Positions 1 through 7,402 of a DNA stretch of 64,000 nucleotides are shown piece after piece. Each line of letters starts with the position of its first letter. Position 1 is the stretch's first letter. The notes below the pieces were generated by a model. It made no database searches and was not told the origin of the DNA. It saw only the letters and a program-made list of their open reading frames with translations. This DNA is from JAYFNU01 sp964460755 (lineage in GTDB: Bacteria > Bacillota > Clostridia > Oscillospirales > Ruminococcaceae). The position numbers and the translations under genes are program-made. The stretch lies in contig CAYWQL010000004.1 of NCBI GenBank assembly GCA_964460755.1, forward strand, positions 1-64,000. The letters run 5' to 3'.

Positions 1-609
1 CTCCGTCGCCGTACAGACTATCGGCGTACCGCCGCAAGAAATAGAGACAATCGGCTCAACGACGATACAGCACTTAACAGGAACGCCGTTGCGAATGACA
101 TACATACCGTTTATCTCCCGCCCGCCGACACTTACCGTCGCGCCGTGCGTATAAGACGCGCCTACGCGACTTGCAACATAAGAAATAACACCGTTACTTG
201 TAAAGTAATCTCTTATATATGCAATATTACTGCCACTCGCCTTGACAATCTGCGGCATATCGCCCCTTATTTCTGCGTCATAACCGCCAACCTGTCTATA
301 CCTCAACAGCTCATTAACATTACTTACCGCCCCGCGATAGAAAAGCTTTGAATGTTTACCGAAATGAACAACATTAGCGCCGAACGGCGAGCTGTTGAGC
401 CAATCAAAACTTTCTCCAATCTGCTCCTCGCCCTCGGTCACGACGGTAATTCTTGCCCCACTACCCGCCGTAATGACATACCAATTGTTTAGAGCCTTCC
501 CAAGCGTACCGCCCACGCCGTCTAAGTTACCTTCCGTCGCAAACACCGAACACGGCACAAGCGACGCAACGACAAACGCGACCAATATCACCGCAATAAA
601 CCTTTTCAT
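1..609 (-). CDS. Secreted protein of unknown function (partial, runs off left edge)
   Basis: The reading frame is open for 203 codons from an ATG at 609 to the window edge, so the C-terminus is missing. The first ~25 residues are a typical signal peptide: MKRF, then a hydrophobic run ending VFA before TEGNLDG. A purine-rich ribosome site (AAGGGAG) lies about 10 bases upstream. The mature part is polar, with several Gly-rich stretches and two late cysteines (VKCCIVVE, ISCGG). I recognise no domain. It follows the gene at 683-1375 after a hairpin with a T tract, so any co-transcription would need read-through. It is probably exported to the cell surface or medium; the function is unknown. Confidence 0.6.
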   Translation of the reverse strand, partial: MKRFIAVILVAFVVASLVPCSVFATEGNLDGVGGTLGKALNNWYVITAGSGARITVVTEGEEQIGESFDWLNSSPFGANVVHFGKHSKLFYRGAVSNVNELLRYRQVGGYDAEIRGDMPQIVKASGSNIAYIRDYFTSNGVISYVASRVGASYTHGATVSVGGREINGMYVIRNGVPVKCCIVVEPIVSISCGGTPIVCTATE

Positions 610-640
610 TTTTCACACACTCCCTTGAAAGTAAACTAAC

Positions 641-675
641 AAAACAAAAAAGGGTAGCAGAAAAAAGAGCTACCC
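641..675 (-). terminator. Intrinsic terminator between the two secreted-protein genes
   Basis: On the minus strand a 7-bp stem (GGGTAGC / GCTACCC) closes a T-rich loop and is followed by TTTTTTGTTTT. It sits just after the stop of the 683-1375 gene and before the next minus-strand start. Confidence 0.7.
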
Positions 676-682
676 ATATTTG

Positions 683-1375
683 TTACATTGAAGCCGTTGG
701 GTCTATCGTTCCGCTCGTCGGAATGTCAATATAGGTGATACCGCTATCGTCGTAAACCCAAGTCGAGCCGCCGCCCTCGTCGCCGCCCGTATAACCGCCC
801 GAAGTAGAGCCACCCGTAGAGCCACCCGAAGTAGAGCCACCGTCCGAGCCGCCCGAAGTAGAGCCACCCGCACCCTCATTGACAGTTATCGTAAGGTCAG
901 CCGAGAAGTCACCGCAAGACACAGTAACGGTCTGCGTACCGACATTTACGGCAATAATCGTAATATCGTACTCCTTACTCGCAACTGCGCCCACAGCGAG
1001 CGGAGCGGTAACAGGACACTCCTCAATCACAACGCCCGCGACAAGAGTATCAAAGGGGTTGTCTTGCGAATAGGCTTCCTCGTTACCCTCGACAAACTTA
1101 ATCTCGTTAGAGGAAACCTCGCCAATGAACTGAACATAAAGCTTCCCCGTATATTCGGTTTTTGCCGCCATTTCAATCGAAGCGGGCGAGAAAGTGAACT
1201 CAACCGAGCTGTCAATTTTTGTCGGCTCAACAACCTCGCTTACGCCCTCGCCCTCGTCAGACACAGGCTCTATGCTCGCGCCATTCCCGCCAAAGAGAAC
1301 GAGCGCAACAACGGCGGCTATAATTACAAGAACCACGACACCGATAATGATTAAAGACTTCTTTGAAAACTCCAT
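683..1375 (-). CDS. Membrane-anchored Ig-like surface protein with Gly/Ser-rich tail
   Basis: This is a 230-residue protein with an uncleaved N-terminal anchor at about residues 7-28 (IIIGVVVLVIIAAVVALVLF). A beta-rich central part at about 50-165 resembles bacterial Ig-like repeats (PASIEMAAKTEYTGKLYV ... TVTVSCGDFSADLTITV). From about 167 to 205 there is a low-complexity GGSTSGG linker, then a short acidic C-terminus. The linker is encoded by near-identical 12-18 bp units. The start has a strong AGGAGG site. It is followed by another exported protein on the same strand, so the pair may form one surface module. No enzyme motif is visible. Confidence 0.6.
   Translation of the reverse strand: MEFSKKSLIIIGVVVLVIIAAVVALVLFGGNGASIEPVSDEGEGVSEVVEPTKIDSSVEFTFSPASIEMAAKTEYTGKLYVQFIGEVSSNEIKFVEGNEEAYSQDNPFDTLVAGVVIEECPVTAPLAVGAVASKEYDITIIAVNVGTQTVTVSCGDFSADLTITVNEGAGGSTSGGSDGGSTSGGSTGGSTSGGYTGGDEGGGSTWVYDDSGITYIDIPTSGTIDPTASM
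797..870. repeat. Short tandem repeat coding the GGSTSGG linker
   Basis: Near-identical units containing GAAGTAGAGCCACC recur four to five times. They lie wholly inside the 683-1375 gene and keep frame, so they encode the Gly/Ser/Thr linker. Copy number could vary by slippage. Confidence 0.7.
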
Positions 1376-1436
1376 TATAAATTCCTCCTGTTTGTGTTTA
1401 TTGAAGTTAACTTTACAAAGGCAATCGCTCTGTAAA

Positions 1437-1580
1437 CTACTGTTTTCTTATTTCTTCTAAGCTTTCTAAAATGCACTCGTCACGCAACCGTTCCGCCTCG
1501 CCAACTGCAAGATACTCGCGGCGCGGGACGCTTGCCCTTCCGACCGAATAAACGGGTACTCCACACTCTATAATGCGCTG
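1437..1580 (-). pseudogene. Possible 3' remnant of a lost gene
   Basis: A 47-codon frame on the minus strand begins right after a TAA, has no ATG, GTG or TTG near its beginning and ends at TAG. Its product is protein-like and charged (VGRASVPRREYLAVGEAERL, then a Glu-rich end). It may be the tail of a decayed gene at the junction between the accessory left edge and the acpS operon. I do not recognise the family, and it could be chance. Confidence 0.25.
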
Positions 1581-1586
1581 TTAATA

Positions 1587-1615
1587 TTGCAAAAAAGTGG
1601 TATACTTAGTATATA
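1587..1615 (+). promoter_or_regulatory. Probable sigma-A promoter of the acpS operon
   Basis: TTGCAA and TATATA are separated by 17 bases, ending 25 bases before the acpS start. This is a moderate match to the housekeeping consensus at the expected place. Confidence 0.5.
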
Positions 1616-1640
1616 ACATATTTTTATCGGAGTAAAGCTT

Positions 1641-2003
1641 ATGATTTACGGAATAGGCAACGATATCCTTGAAATAAAGCGAATGGAGCAAAGTATAAAA
1701 AGCGAACGCTTTTTGACCTTCTCCTTTTCCGAGGCGGAAAGAGAGCTTTTTTCTTCGCACCCCGCAAAGCTGGCGGGCTGCTTCGCCGCTAAGGAGGCGC
1801 TCTCGAAGGCTCTCGGGACGGGAATACGCGGCTTTTCGCTCGACGAAATTTCGGTGCTGCGCGACGACCTCGGAAAACCCTATTTCATTTTTTCGGGCAA
1901 TATAGCAAAGATTATCGAAGCAAAAAAGCTCGTCGCCCACGTCGCGCTCACAAACTCAAAGGAGTATGTCGTGGCAAACGTCCTGCTGGAGGAAATGAAA
2001 TGA
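1641..2003 (+). CDS. acpS: Holo-[acyl-carrier-protein] synthase
   Basis: AcpS transfers 4'-phosphopantetheine from CoA to apo-ACP in the cytoplasm, activating fatty-acid synthesis. The 120-residue length is normal. The magnesium-binding motif GIGNDILEI places Asp8, and the second signature FAAKEALSKALGTGI places Glu52. A GGAG site lies about nine bases upstream of the ATG. Its stop overlaps the nnrD start (ATGA), so the two are translationally coupled. The order acpS, lipoprotein, mazF matches Bacillus subtilis apart from nnrD and missing genes noted at mazF. Confidence 0.95.
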   Translation: MIYGIGNDILEIKRMEQSIKSERFLTFSFSEAERELFSSHPAKLAGCFAAKEALSKALGTGIRGFSLDEISVLRDDLGKPYFIFSGNIAKIIEAKKLVAHVALTNSKEYVVANVLLEEMK

Positions 2004-2854
2004 GCGTTAAACCTTTAGACCAAACCGCCGTTAACGGTATGCTTAAAGAACGTGAAAAGGCTTCGCATAAAGGCGTTTTCGGCAGTCTTTTGTGCCTTGT
2101 CGGAAGCGACCGCTACCGCGGAGCGGCGACCCTTGCGGCAAGGGGCGCGCTTATGTGCGGCGCGGGACTTATCGCCGTCGCTTCTTCGGAAAAGGCGCTT
2201 GCGGCGGTCGCGGCGAATATGCCGGAGGCGATTTTGTTTGACACGAAATCCGACCTTGCCGCGGCCTTGGTGTTCGCGAAAAAGTCAACCGCAATGGTTA
2301 TAGGCTGCGGACTTACCGATGCGCTCGAGACCGAAAGCCTTGTAAGCCGCTTCATAATGAAAAGCGACTGCCCGCTCGTTATCGACGCCGACGGAATAAA
2401 TATGCTTTGCTCAAACATAGAATTATTGAAAGAGCTAAAGGGGCGGCAGGTAATCCTGACCCCGCATATCGGCGAGTTTTCGCGGCTTACGGGAAAAACG
2501 GCGGACGAGATAATGAAAGACCGAGCAGGCGCGGCGCGCGACTACGCGAGGGAGCACTCGCTTTGCGTCGTGCTTAAAAGCGACAGAACCGTCGTCGCGT
2601 TTGCGAACGGGGAAGCGTTCGAAAACACTCTTGGCAATTCGGGACTTGCAAAGGGCGGAAGCGGCGACCTTTTGAGCGGGATTATCGGCTCGATAGCCGC
2701 TATGGGCTACGGCGTAAAGGAAGCCGCGCTTCTCGGAGTGTTTATACATAGCCGCGCCGCCGACCTATGCGCCGAGCTTATGCCGAAGCACTCTATGTCG
2801 CCCTGTGCGGTCGCGGAGTTTATTCCCACGGCCATAAGCGAGCTCTTACCATAA
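2000..2854 (+). CDS. nnrD: ADP-dependent NAD(P)H-hydrate dehydratase
   Basis: NnrD repairs hydrated NAD(P)H using ADP. The 284 residues cover only the carbohydrate-kinase-like dehydratase domain; the epimerase half (NnrE) often fused at the N-terminus is absent. Visible motifs are GSDRYRGAATLAARGAL (about 35-51), IDADGINML (about 128-136), LTPHIGEFSRLTG (about 153-165) and AKGGSGDLLSGI (about 217-228). The last carries the expected catalytic Asp near 223. It overlaps acpS by four bases. No separate epimerase gene is seen in this window. Confidence 0.93.
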   Translation: MSVKPLDQTAVNGMLKEREKASHKGVFGSLLCLVGSDRYRGAATLAARGALMCGAGLIAVASSEKALAAVAANMPEAILFDTKSDLAAALVFAKKSTAMVIGCGLTDALETESLVSRFIMKSDCPLVIDADGINMLCSNIELLKELKGRQVILTPHIGEFSRLTGKTADEIMKDRAGAARDYAREHSLCVVLKSDRTVVAFANGEAFENTLGNSGLAKGGSGDLLSGIIGSIAAMGYGVKEAALLGVFIHSRAADLCAELMPKHSMSPCAVAEFIPTAISELLP

Positions 2855-2873
2855 CGAAGTAAGGAAGAGTTGT

Positions 2874-3380
2874 TTGAAAAGGTTTGCTATACTATTTGTA
2901 ATATTTATTTCTTCAATTACGCTATGTAGTTGCAAAAAAGGAACGTCGATGGTTGAGCCGAGCGAGCTGTTCACCTCGACGTTTTTGTTTACAGCGAATT
3001 ATACCGGCGAAAACCTGAGCGGGGAAATAAGCTTTAAAAAGCTTGGTGAGGAGAAATACGAAATAGCTTTCTTCGCGCCCGAGAATCTTACGGGGTACAG
3101 CGTTTATGCCGAGGGCGAAACGGTAACGCTCGACTACATGGGAATAAAAAGCGAGCGGGGCATTTGCGAGCTTCCGGACGAACACCCCCTGAGGGCGATA
3201 ACTCACGCGATTTATCTTTCGCAATACGGACAGGCGACAAGGAACGAAACCGGCGCGGGCGACGAGGTCTTTACATTTCCCGACGGAACGAAAATCACCC
3301 TTTTCGCGGGGGTGGTAAAGGAAATCGACGTGCCGGCCGCGAAGGCTACATTTAAGATAAGCGGGTTTGAAAAAATATAA
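2874..3380 (+). CDS. Putative lipoprotein (LolA-like position in the acpS cluster)
   Basis: This is a 168-residue protein with a TTG start preceded by AAGGAAG. It has a hydrophobic leader and a lipobox ending at Cys20 (LCSC), predicting a lipid-anchored exported protein. The rest is predicted beta-rich and ends KATFKISGFEKI. In Bacillus subtilis the gene beside acpS (ydcC) is a LolA/RseB-like lipoprotein; the length and beta pattern here fit that, but I see no diagnostic motif. A role in envelope lipid or lipoprotein handling is inference from position only. Confidence 0.7.
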   Translation: MKRFAILFVIFISSITLCSCKKGTSMVEPSELFTSTFLFTANYTGENLSGEISFKKLGEEKYEIAFFAPENLTGYSVYAEGETVTLDYMGIKSERGICELPDEHPLRAITHAIYLSQYGQATRNETGAGDEVFTFPDGTKITLFAGVVKEIDVPAAKATFKISGFEKI

Positions 3381-3460
3381 AATATCCCAGCTGATTTCTG
3401 TTTTAACAGCCGTAAATTTGTCAACAATAAGGATGAAATTAATTTACGGAGTTGAAAAAA

Positions 3461-3817
3461 GTGAGCAACATAAAAAGAGGCGAGGTTTTTTACGCCGACC
3501 TCAGTCCCGTCGTCGGTTCCGAGCAGGGGGGAGTTCGTCCCGTGCTTATTGTCCAAAACGACGTCGGCAACAAATACAGTCCGACGGTTATCGCCGCCGC
3601 CATAACAAGCAAGGGCGAAAAGAACGCGCTTCCGACACATATCAAGCTTTCGGCGGGAGAATGCGGGCTTGCCAAGGACAGCGTAGTGCTTTTGGAGCAG
3701 ATAAGGACGCTTGACAAAAGGCGGCTTCGCGAAAAGGCGGGCGAGGTCGGAAGCGGCGCTATGGGAAAGGTCGACGAGGCGCTGTCGGTAAGCTTTGGGT
3801 TAAACAGCGGTTATTAG
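3461..3817 (+). CDS. mazF: MazF/EndoA-type mRNA interferase, no adjacent antitoxin
   Basis: This is a 118-residue PemK/MazF endoribonuclease that would cleave single-stranded mRNA. It closely follows Bacillus EndoA: RGEVFYADLSPVVGSEQGG, then RPVLIVQND, and LLEQIRTLDKRRL. Arg26 and Thr49 match the known catalytic Arg and Thr. I chose the GTG at 3461 because GGAG at 3448-3451 is nine bases away; an in-frame TTG at 3452 would overlap that site. The usual upstream partners alr and mazE are absent, and the 80 bases before it are too short for an antitoxin. Toxicity is therefore uncertain. Confidence 0.9.
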   Translation: MSNIKRGEVFYADLSPVVGSEQGGVRPVLIVQNDVGNKYSPTVIAAAITSKGEKNALPTHIKLSAGECGLAKDSVVLLEQIRTLDKRRLREKAGEVGSGAMGKVDEALSVSFGLNSGY

Positions 3818-3825
3818 GGTACTTA

Positions 3826-3850
3826 AAAAGCCACGCTTTCGCGTGGCTTT
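3826..3850. terminator. Terminator after mazF, shared with the convergent gene
   Basis: AAAGCCACGC and GCGTGGCTTT pair around a TTTC loop. The A and T flanks allow it to work in both directions between mazF and the convergent gene at 3868. Confidence 0.75.
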
Positions 3851-3867
3851 AATGTTATGCGGCTGTT

Positions 3868-4371
3868 TTATTGTCTATATTGCTCCAGCTTGTAGGAGTA
3901 TTCCTCATGAGAGATTATGCCCGCCGAGAGGAGGTCGGAAAGCTCCTCGCGCTTTCTTGACAGCTGCTCGGGGGTTAGGCGTTTCATTTTTATAACGGTC
4001 GGAACGTAGGTGTAGTTGGCGCTCTTTTTGTAGCCGTGCTCCATTTCGTCGAGCGCGTCGAAATAACCCCGTTCCTTTATCGCGCCCGTATGTGCGCCGT
4101 CGTCGCAAAGATGCCCCTGCGAGTCGGTCATAGCGACCGAGCCGTCGGCGTTTTTGCGATTTTTCTTGGTCGTCGCGATTATGATTATAATGGGAAGGAT
4201 AAAGATTGCGGCAATAAGCAAAAAGAATATAAAGCCAATCCCCGAATCGGAGCCGAGCGATTTCGAAACAAGGGAGATTAGAAAAATAACGATAACGATA
4301 AGCGAGGATATGCCCGAGCCTTTTTTCTTTTGCTGGTTATTGTTATACGGTTGGTTTTGGAAGTTGTTCAT
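3868..4371 (-). CDS. Small membrane protein with C-terminal SHOCT-like segment
   Basis: This is a 167-residue protein. A polar Asn/Gln-rich N-terminus is followed by two hydrophobic helices at about 22-40 and 46-66 and then a soluble tail. The last ~35 residues (RLTPEQLSRKREELSDLLS, then GIISHEEYSYKLEQ) match the short oligomerisation pattern called SHOCT. It is the last minus-strand gene after argS, 23 bases downstream. No enzymatic motif is visible and the role is unknown. Confidence 0.7.
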   Translation of the reverse strand: MNNFQNQPYNNNQQKKKGSGISSLIVIVIFLISLVSKSLGSDSGIGFIFFLLIAAIFILPIIIIIATTKKNRKNADGSVAMTDSQGHLCDDGAHTGAIKERGYFDALDEMEHGYKKSANYTYVPTVIKMKRLTPEQLSRKREELSDLLSAGIISHEEYSYKLEQYRQ

Positions 4372-4394
4372 ATCGCTCCTTTCAAAAAAGCGGA

Positions 4395-6134
4395 CTACAT
4401 CGTTTCGGGCGCGGTAATTTTAAGAAGTGTAAGGCAGTTCTTTATAACCTGTCTTGTCGCGATACAAAGCGCCGTCCGCGCCTTGCAAAGTGCCATATCG
4501 CTGTCCTTTACGCGGCAGTTGGTATAAAAACGGTGGAACGCCGTCGCGAGGTCGACCGTATAGCGGGTTATTCTCGCAGGGTCGTACTCCTTCGCCGCGG
4601 CGGTGATTTCGCTCGGAAGAAGGGAAAGATGCTTTATAAGTGCGATTTCGTCCGAAGCCTTCAAAAGCGAAAGGTCGGCGCTCGACGGATTTTCGACGTC
4701 TATGCCCTCGGCTTTGAGGTTCTTAAGAATACTGCATATTCTCGCGTGAGCGTACTGGACGTAGTAAACGGGGTTGTCCGAGCTTTCGCTTACGGCGAGG
4801 TCAAGGTCGAAATCAAAATGGCTCTTGGGTTCGCGAAGATTGAAAAAGAAGCGGGCGGCGTCAATCGGAATTTCTTCAAGAAGGACGTTAAGGGTAATCG
4901 CCTTGCCCGTTCGTTTGCTCATTCGAACCTGCTCGCCGCCGCGCACAAGACGCACAAGCTGCATAAGCACGATATCGAGCTTGTTTCCGTCGAGCCCGAT
5001 GGCGTCCATCGCTCCCTTTAAACGGGCGACGTGTCCGTGGTGGTCGGCACCCCAGACGTTTATGACCGTGTCAAAGCCGCGCTCGTTGAATTTGTTATAG
5101 TGATAGGCGATGTCGGCGGCAAAATAGGTCGGTATCCCGTTGGCGCGGACGAGCACCTCGTCCTTCAACTCAAGCGCCGCAATCTGTTCGGGAGTTTTAC
5201 CCTCCGCGATAAGCTTCTTTTCGAGCAGGTCGGAATTCTTATACCAAAGCGCTCCGTCTTTTTCATAGGTATATCCGTTTTCGGTCAGCTTGTCGAGCAC
5301 GAGCTTGACCGTGCCGTTGTTATGAAGAAGGCTTTCGAAAAACCATACGTCGTAATCGACGCGGTAGCGGTGAAGGTCGTTTTTGAGTCCCTCTACATTT
5401 TTGGGAAGTGCGTAATCGACAAGGGCTTTTTTGCGCTCCTCAACGGGCTTGTCGACTAAGCTGTCGCCGTTTATCGCGGCGAACTCCTTGGCACGCTCAA
5501 GAATATCCTCGCCCTGATAGCCGTCCTCGGGGAATTCAATATTTTCTTTATAAAGCGACATATAGCGAGCGTCAAGCGAGAGGGCGAATTTCTCGATTTG
5601 ATTGCCCGCGTCGTTGACGTAAAATTCGCGGGTGACGTCGTAGCCCGCCGCGTCGAGCACGCTTGCAAGGCAGTCGCCCAGCGCTCCGCCCCGCGCGTTG
5701 CCAAGATGCATAGGACCCGTAGGGTTGGCGGAAACGAACTCGACCATATATTTTTTCCCGCCGCCGACGTTAACCCTTCCGTACCCGTCGCCCTCGCTTA
5801 AAACGCCGCTGACGACGTTTTCGTAGTATTTCCCATTAAGAAACATATTAATAAAGCCGGGACCCGCAACCTCTACCTTGTCGAAAACCGTTCCCTTAAG
5901 GTCGATTTCGGCTTCGAGCAGCTCGGCAATTTTTCGCGGCGACATAGAAAGGAGCTTTGCGCTCACAAGCGCAAGATTAATCGCGAAATCTCCGTGGGTC
6001 GTTTCGGCGGGTATTTCGACTACAAAATCAGGAAGCTCGGCTTTTGGGAGCGCTCCTTTTTCGACCGCTTTGTCGTAGGCGGTAAGAATAGCTTTTTTGG
6101 CGGCGTCTTTTGCCGCAAGCACAGGGTTAAGCAT
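4395..6134 (-). CDS. argS: Arginine--tRNA ligase
   Basis: This class I synthetase charges tRNA-Arg. At 579 residues it has the usual length. The N-terminal add-1 domain is followed by SANPTGPMHLGNARGG at about 135-150, which contains the HIGH-like motif. The KMSKS equivalent is RMSKRTGKAIT at about 390, and the C-terminal anticodon-binding (DALR) domain ends with HRFYTNCRV. Its start overlaps the end of the DUF1934 gene. The order ddl-murI-DUF1934-argS forms one minus-strand operon; a DUF1934 gene next to argS is also seen in Bacillus (ywiB-argS). Confidence 0.97.
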   Translation of the reverse strand: MLNPVLAAKDAAKKAILTAYDKAVEKGALPKAELPDFVVEIPAETTHGDFAINLALVSAKLLSMSPRKIAELLEAEIDLKGTVFDKVEVAGPGFINMFLNGKYYENVVSGVLSEGDGYGRVNVGGGKKYMVEFVSANPTGPMHLGNARGGALGDCLASVLDAAGYDVTREFYVNDAGNQIEKFALSLDARYMSLYKENIEFPEDGYQGEDILERAKEFAAINGDSLVDKPVEERKKALVDYALPKNVEGLKNDLHRYRVDYDVWFFESLLHNNGTVKLVLDKLTENGYTYEKDGALWYKNSDLLEKKLIAEGKTPEQIAALELKDEVLVRANGIPTYFAADIAYHYNKFNERGFDTVINVWGADHHGHVARLKGAMDAIGLDGNKLDIVLMQLVRLVRGGEQVRMSKRTGKAITLNVLLEEIPIDAARFFFNLREPKSHFDFDLDLAVSESSDNPVYYVQYAHARICSILKNLKAEGIDVENPSSADLSLLKASDEIALIKHLSLLPSEITAAAKEYDPARITRYTVDLATAFHRFYTNCRVKDSDMALCKARTALCIATRQVIKNCLTLLKITAPETM

Positions 6135-6561
6135 TGTTTTCAGTCTCCCTTACGGTTATGTTAAGCTCGTTTTCCGAAACGGCGTTTGAGTTGATGTCGA
6201 GCGAGTAGGAAAGCGAAAGATGTCCGCCGATATCGGAAAGTCGGTTGTCGATGCTCTTGGCAAGCACGCCGATAACGAAATTTCCGTGCCCCGTGTCGTA
6301 GTGACAAAGGTGCTTTTGTCCGCGCTCAATGGTGAGCTCCGAGTTTGTCTTGCCCTTTCGCTGCATGGTGACCTTTCGGTTGGCTTCAACCTTCAGCATA
6401 GTCACGTCGCCGTCGAAGCCCGTCGCCTGGGTTTCTTTATAAATAATATAAAAGCTGTCGTCTCGGCGATAAAAGCTTCCAAGCGTCGTAAGCGAAAGCT
6501 TGTCCTCGTCGACGTCGTTTCGCTGTATGCCGTCGATAGTAATTAAATAATTATCCTTCAT
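6127..6561 (-). CDS. DUF1934 (YwiB-like) beta-barrel protein
   Basis: The 144 residues match the DUF1934 pattern: an N-terminal ITIDGIQ strand, LGSFYRRDDSFYIIYKETQ, KVTMQRKGKTNSELTIERGQKH, then the late LSLSYSLDIN strand. The family has a calycin-like fold and no established activity. It overlaps argS by eight bases, and its association with argS is conserved in Firmicutes. That suggests co-regulation with translation or cell-wall functions, but no mechanism is visible. Confidence 0.85.
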   Translation of the reverse strand: MKDNYLITIDGIQRNDVDEDKLSLTTLGSFYRRDDSFYIIYKETQATGFDGDVTMLKVEANRKVTMQRKGKTNSELTIERGQKHLCHYDTGHGNFVIGVLAKSIDNRLSDIGGHLSLSYSLDINSNAVSENELNITVRETENNA

Positions 6562-6568
6562 AATCTCC

Positions 6569-7402
6569 TCATTCGCAAAAGACAGGATTGAGCGGTACGT
6601 CTTCTATGGCGACGGTGCTAACCTCGCCGCAAAGCTCGCTTCCCAAAAAAGGTCGCGCCAACTTTGAGAAATTTTCGGCGTTGTCCGAGGTGTAGAATCG
6701 CCGCGCGCCGCCTTTTTCGTTTTCCAAGCCGTTGTCCCTCAAAAGCTCTATGGCGTATTTCGCCGTTTCAAGACCGGAATTAATTATGGAAACCCCGCCG
6801 CCCATAATATCGCTTATGATGTCGCAAAGAAGCGGATAGTGGGTGCACCCGAGTATAACAGTGTCGACTCCGGCGGCCTTAAGCGGGGCGAGGTATTCCA
6901 TCGCCGCAAGGCGGGTTATTTCACAGTCCCTTGAGGTATAGCCGTTTTCAACGAGCGGAACAAAGAGGGGGCAGGCGACCGAAACGGTTTTTATGTCGTG
7001 ACTGTGCTTTAAAAGGGATTTTTCAAACGCGCCGCTTTTGATTGTGGCGCCCGTTCCCAAAATACCGATTTTTTTGTTTTTTGTAGCGCGAACTGCGGCA
7101 AGCGAGGTCGGCTCGACGACAGTTACATACTGAACGGGAACCTTTCGCGCATATTCCTCAGGCAGGGTGGAGGAAACCGTTCCGCAGGCGACGATAATAA
7201 GCTTTACGTCGTGGGAAAGCAAAAACGATATATCCTCAAGGGAATATTTCGTTATTATTCTCGCGGTTTTCGTGCCGTAGGGGATACGGGCGTTGTCGCC
7301 GAAAAAAACGACGTCTTCGTTTGGCGCGAGGTCGATAACCTCACGCAATGCCGTCAGACCGCCAAAGCCCGAATCGAATATGCCGATGGCTTGAGAGTTC
7401 AT
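6569..7402 (-). CDS. murI: Glutamate racemase
   Basis: MurI makes D-glutamate for peptidoglycan. The 277 residues contain GIFDSGFGGLT (7-17), the first catalytic cysteine in VACGTVSST (Cys73) and the second in ILGCTHYPLL (Cys186). Most family members have Asn directly after the first cysteine (CNT); here it is Gly (CGT). The second motif is standard. It sits between ddl, whose stop it overlaps, and the DUF1934 gene, which fits a cell-wall precursor operon. Confidence 0.95.
   Translation of the reverse strand: MNSQAIGIFDSGFGGLTALREVIDLAPNEDVVFFGDNARIPYGTKTARIITKYSLEDISFLLSHDVKLIIVACGTVSSTLPEEYARKVPVQYVTVVEPTSLAAVRATKNKKIGILGTGATIKSGAFEKSLLKHSHDIKTVSVACPLFVPLVENGYTSRDCEITRLAAMEYLAPLKAAGVDTVILGCTHYPLLCDIISDIMGGGVSIINSGLETAKYAIELLRDNGLENEKGGARRFYTSDNAENFSKLARPFLGSELCGEVSTVAIEDVPLNPVFCE

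Noticed and set aside
797..870. CRISPR-like repeat array
   Set aside because: The units are contiguous, short and keep the protein frame; there are no spacers and no cas genes.
4533..5459. Open frames on the plus strand inside argS
   Set aside because: They are shadows of the argS reading frame in a codon-biased genome; no ribosome site or family motif.
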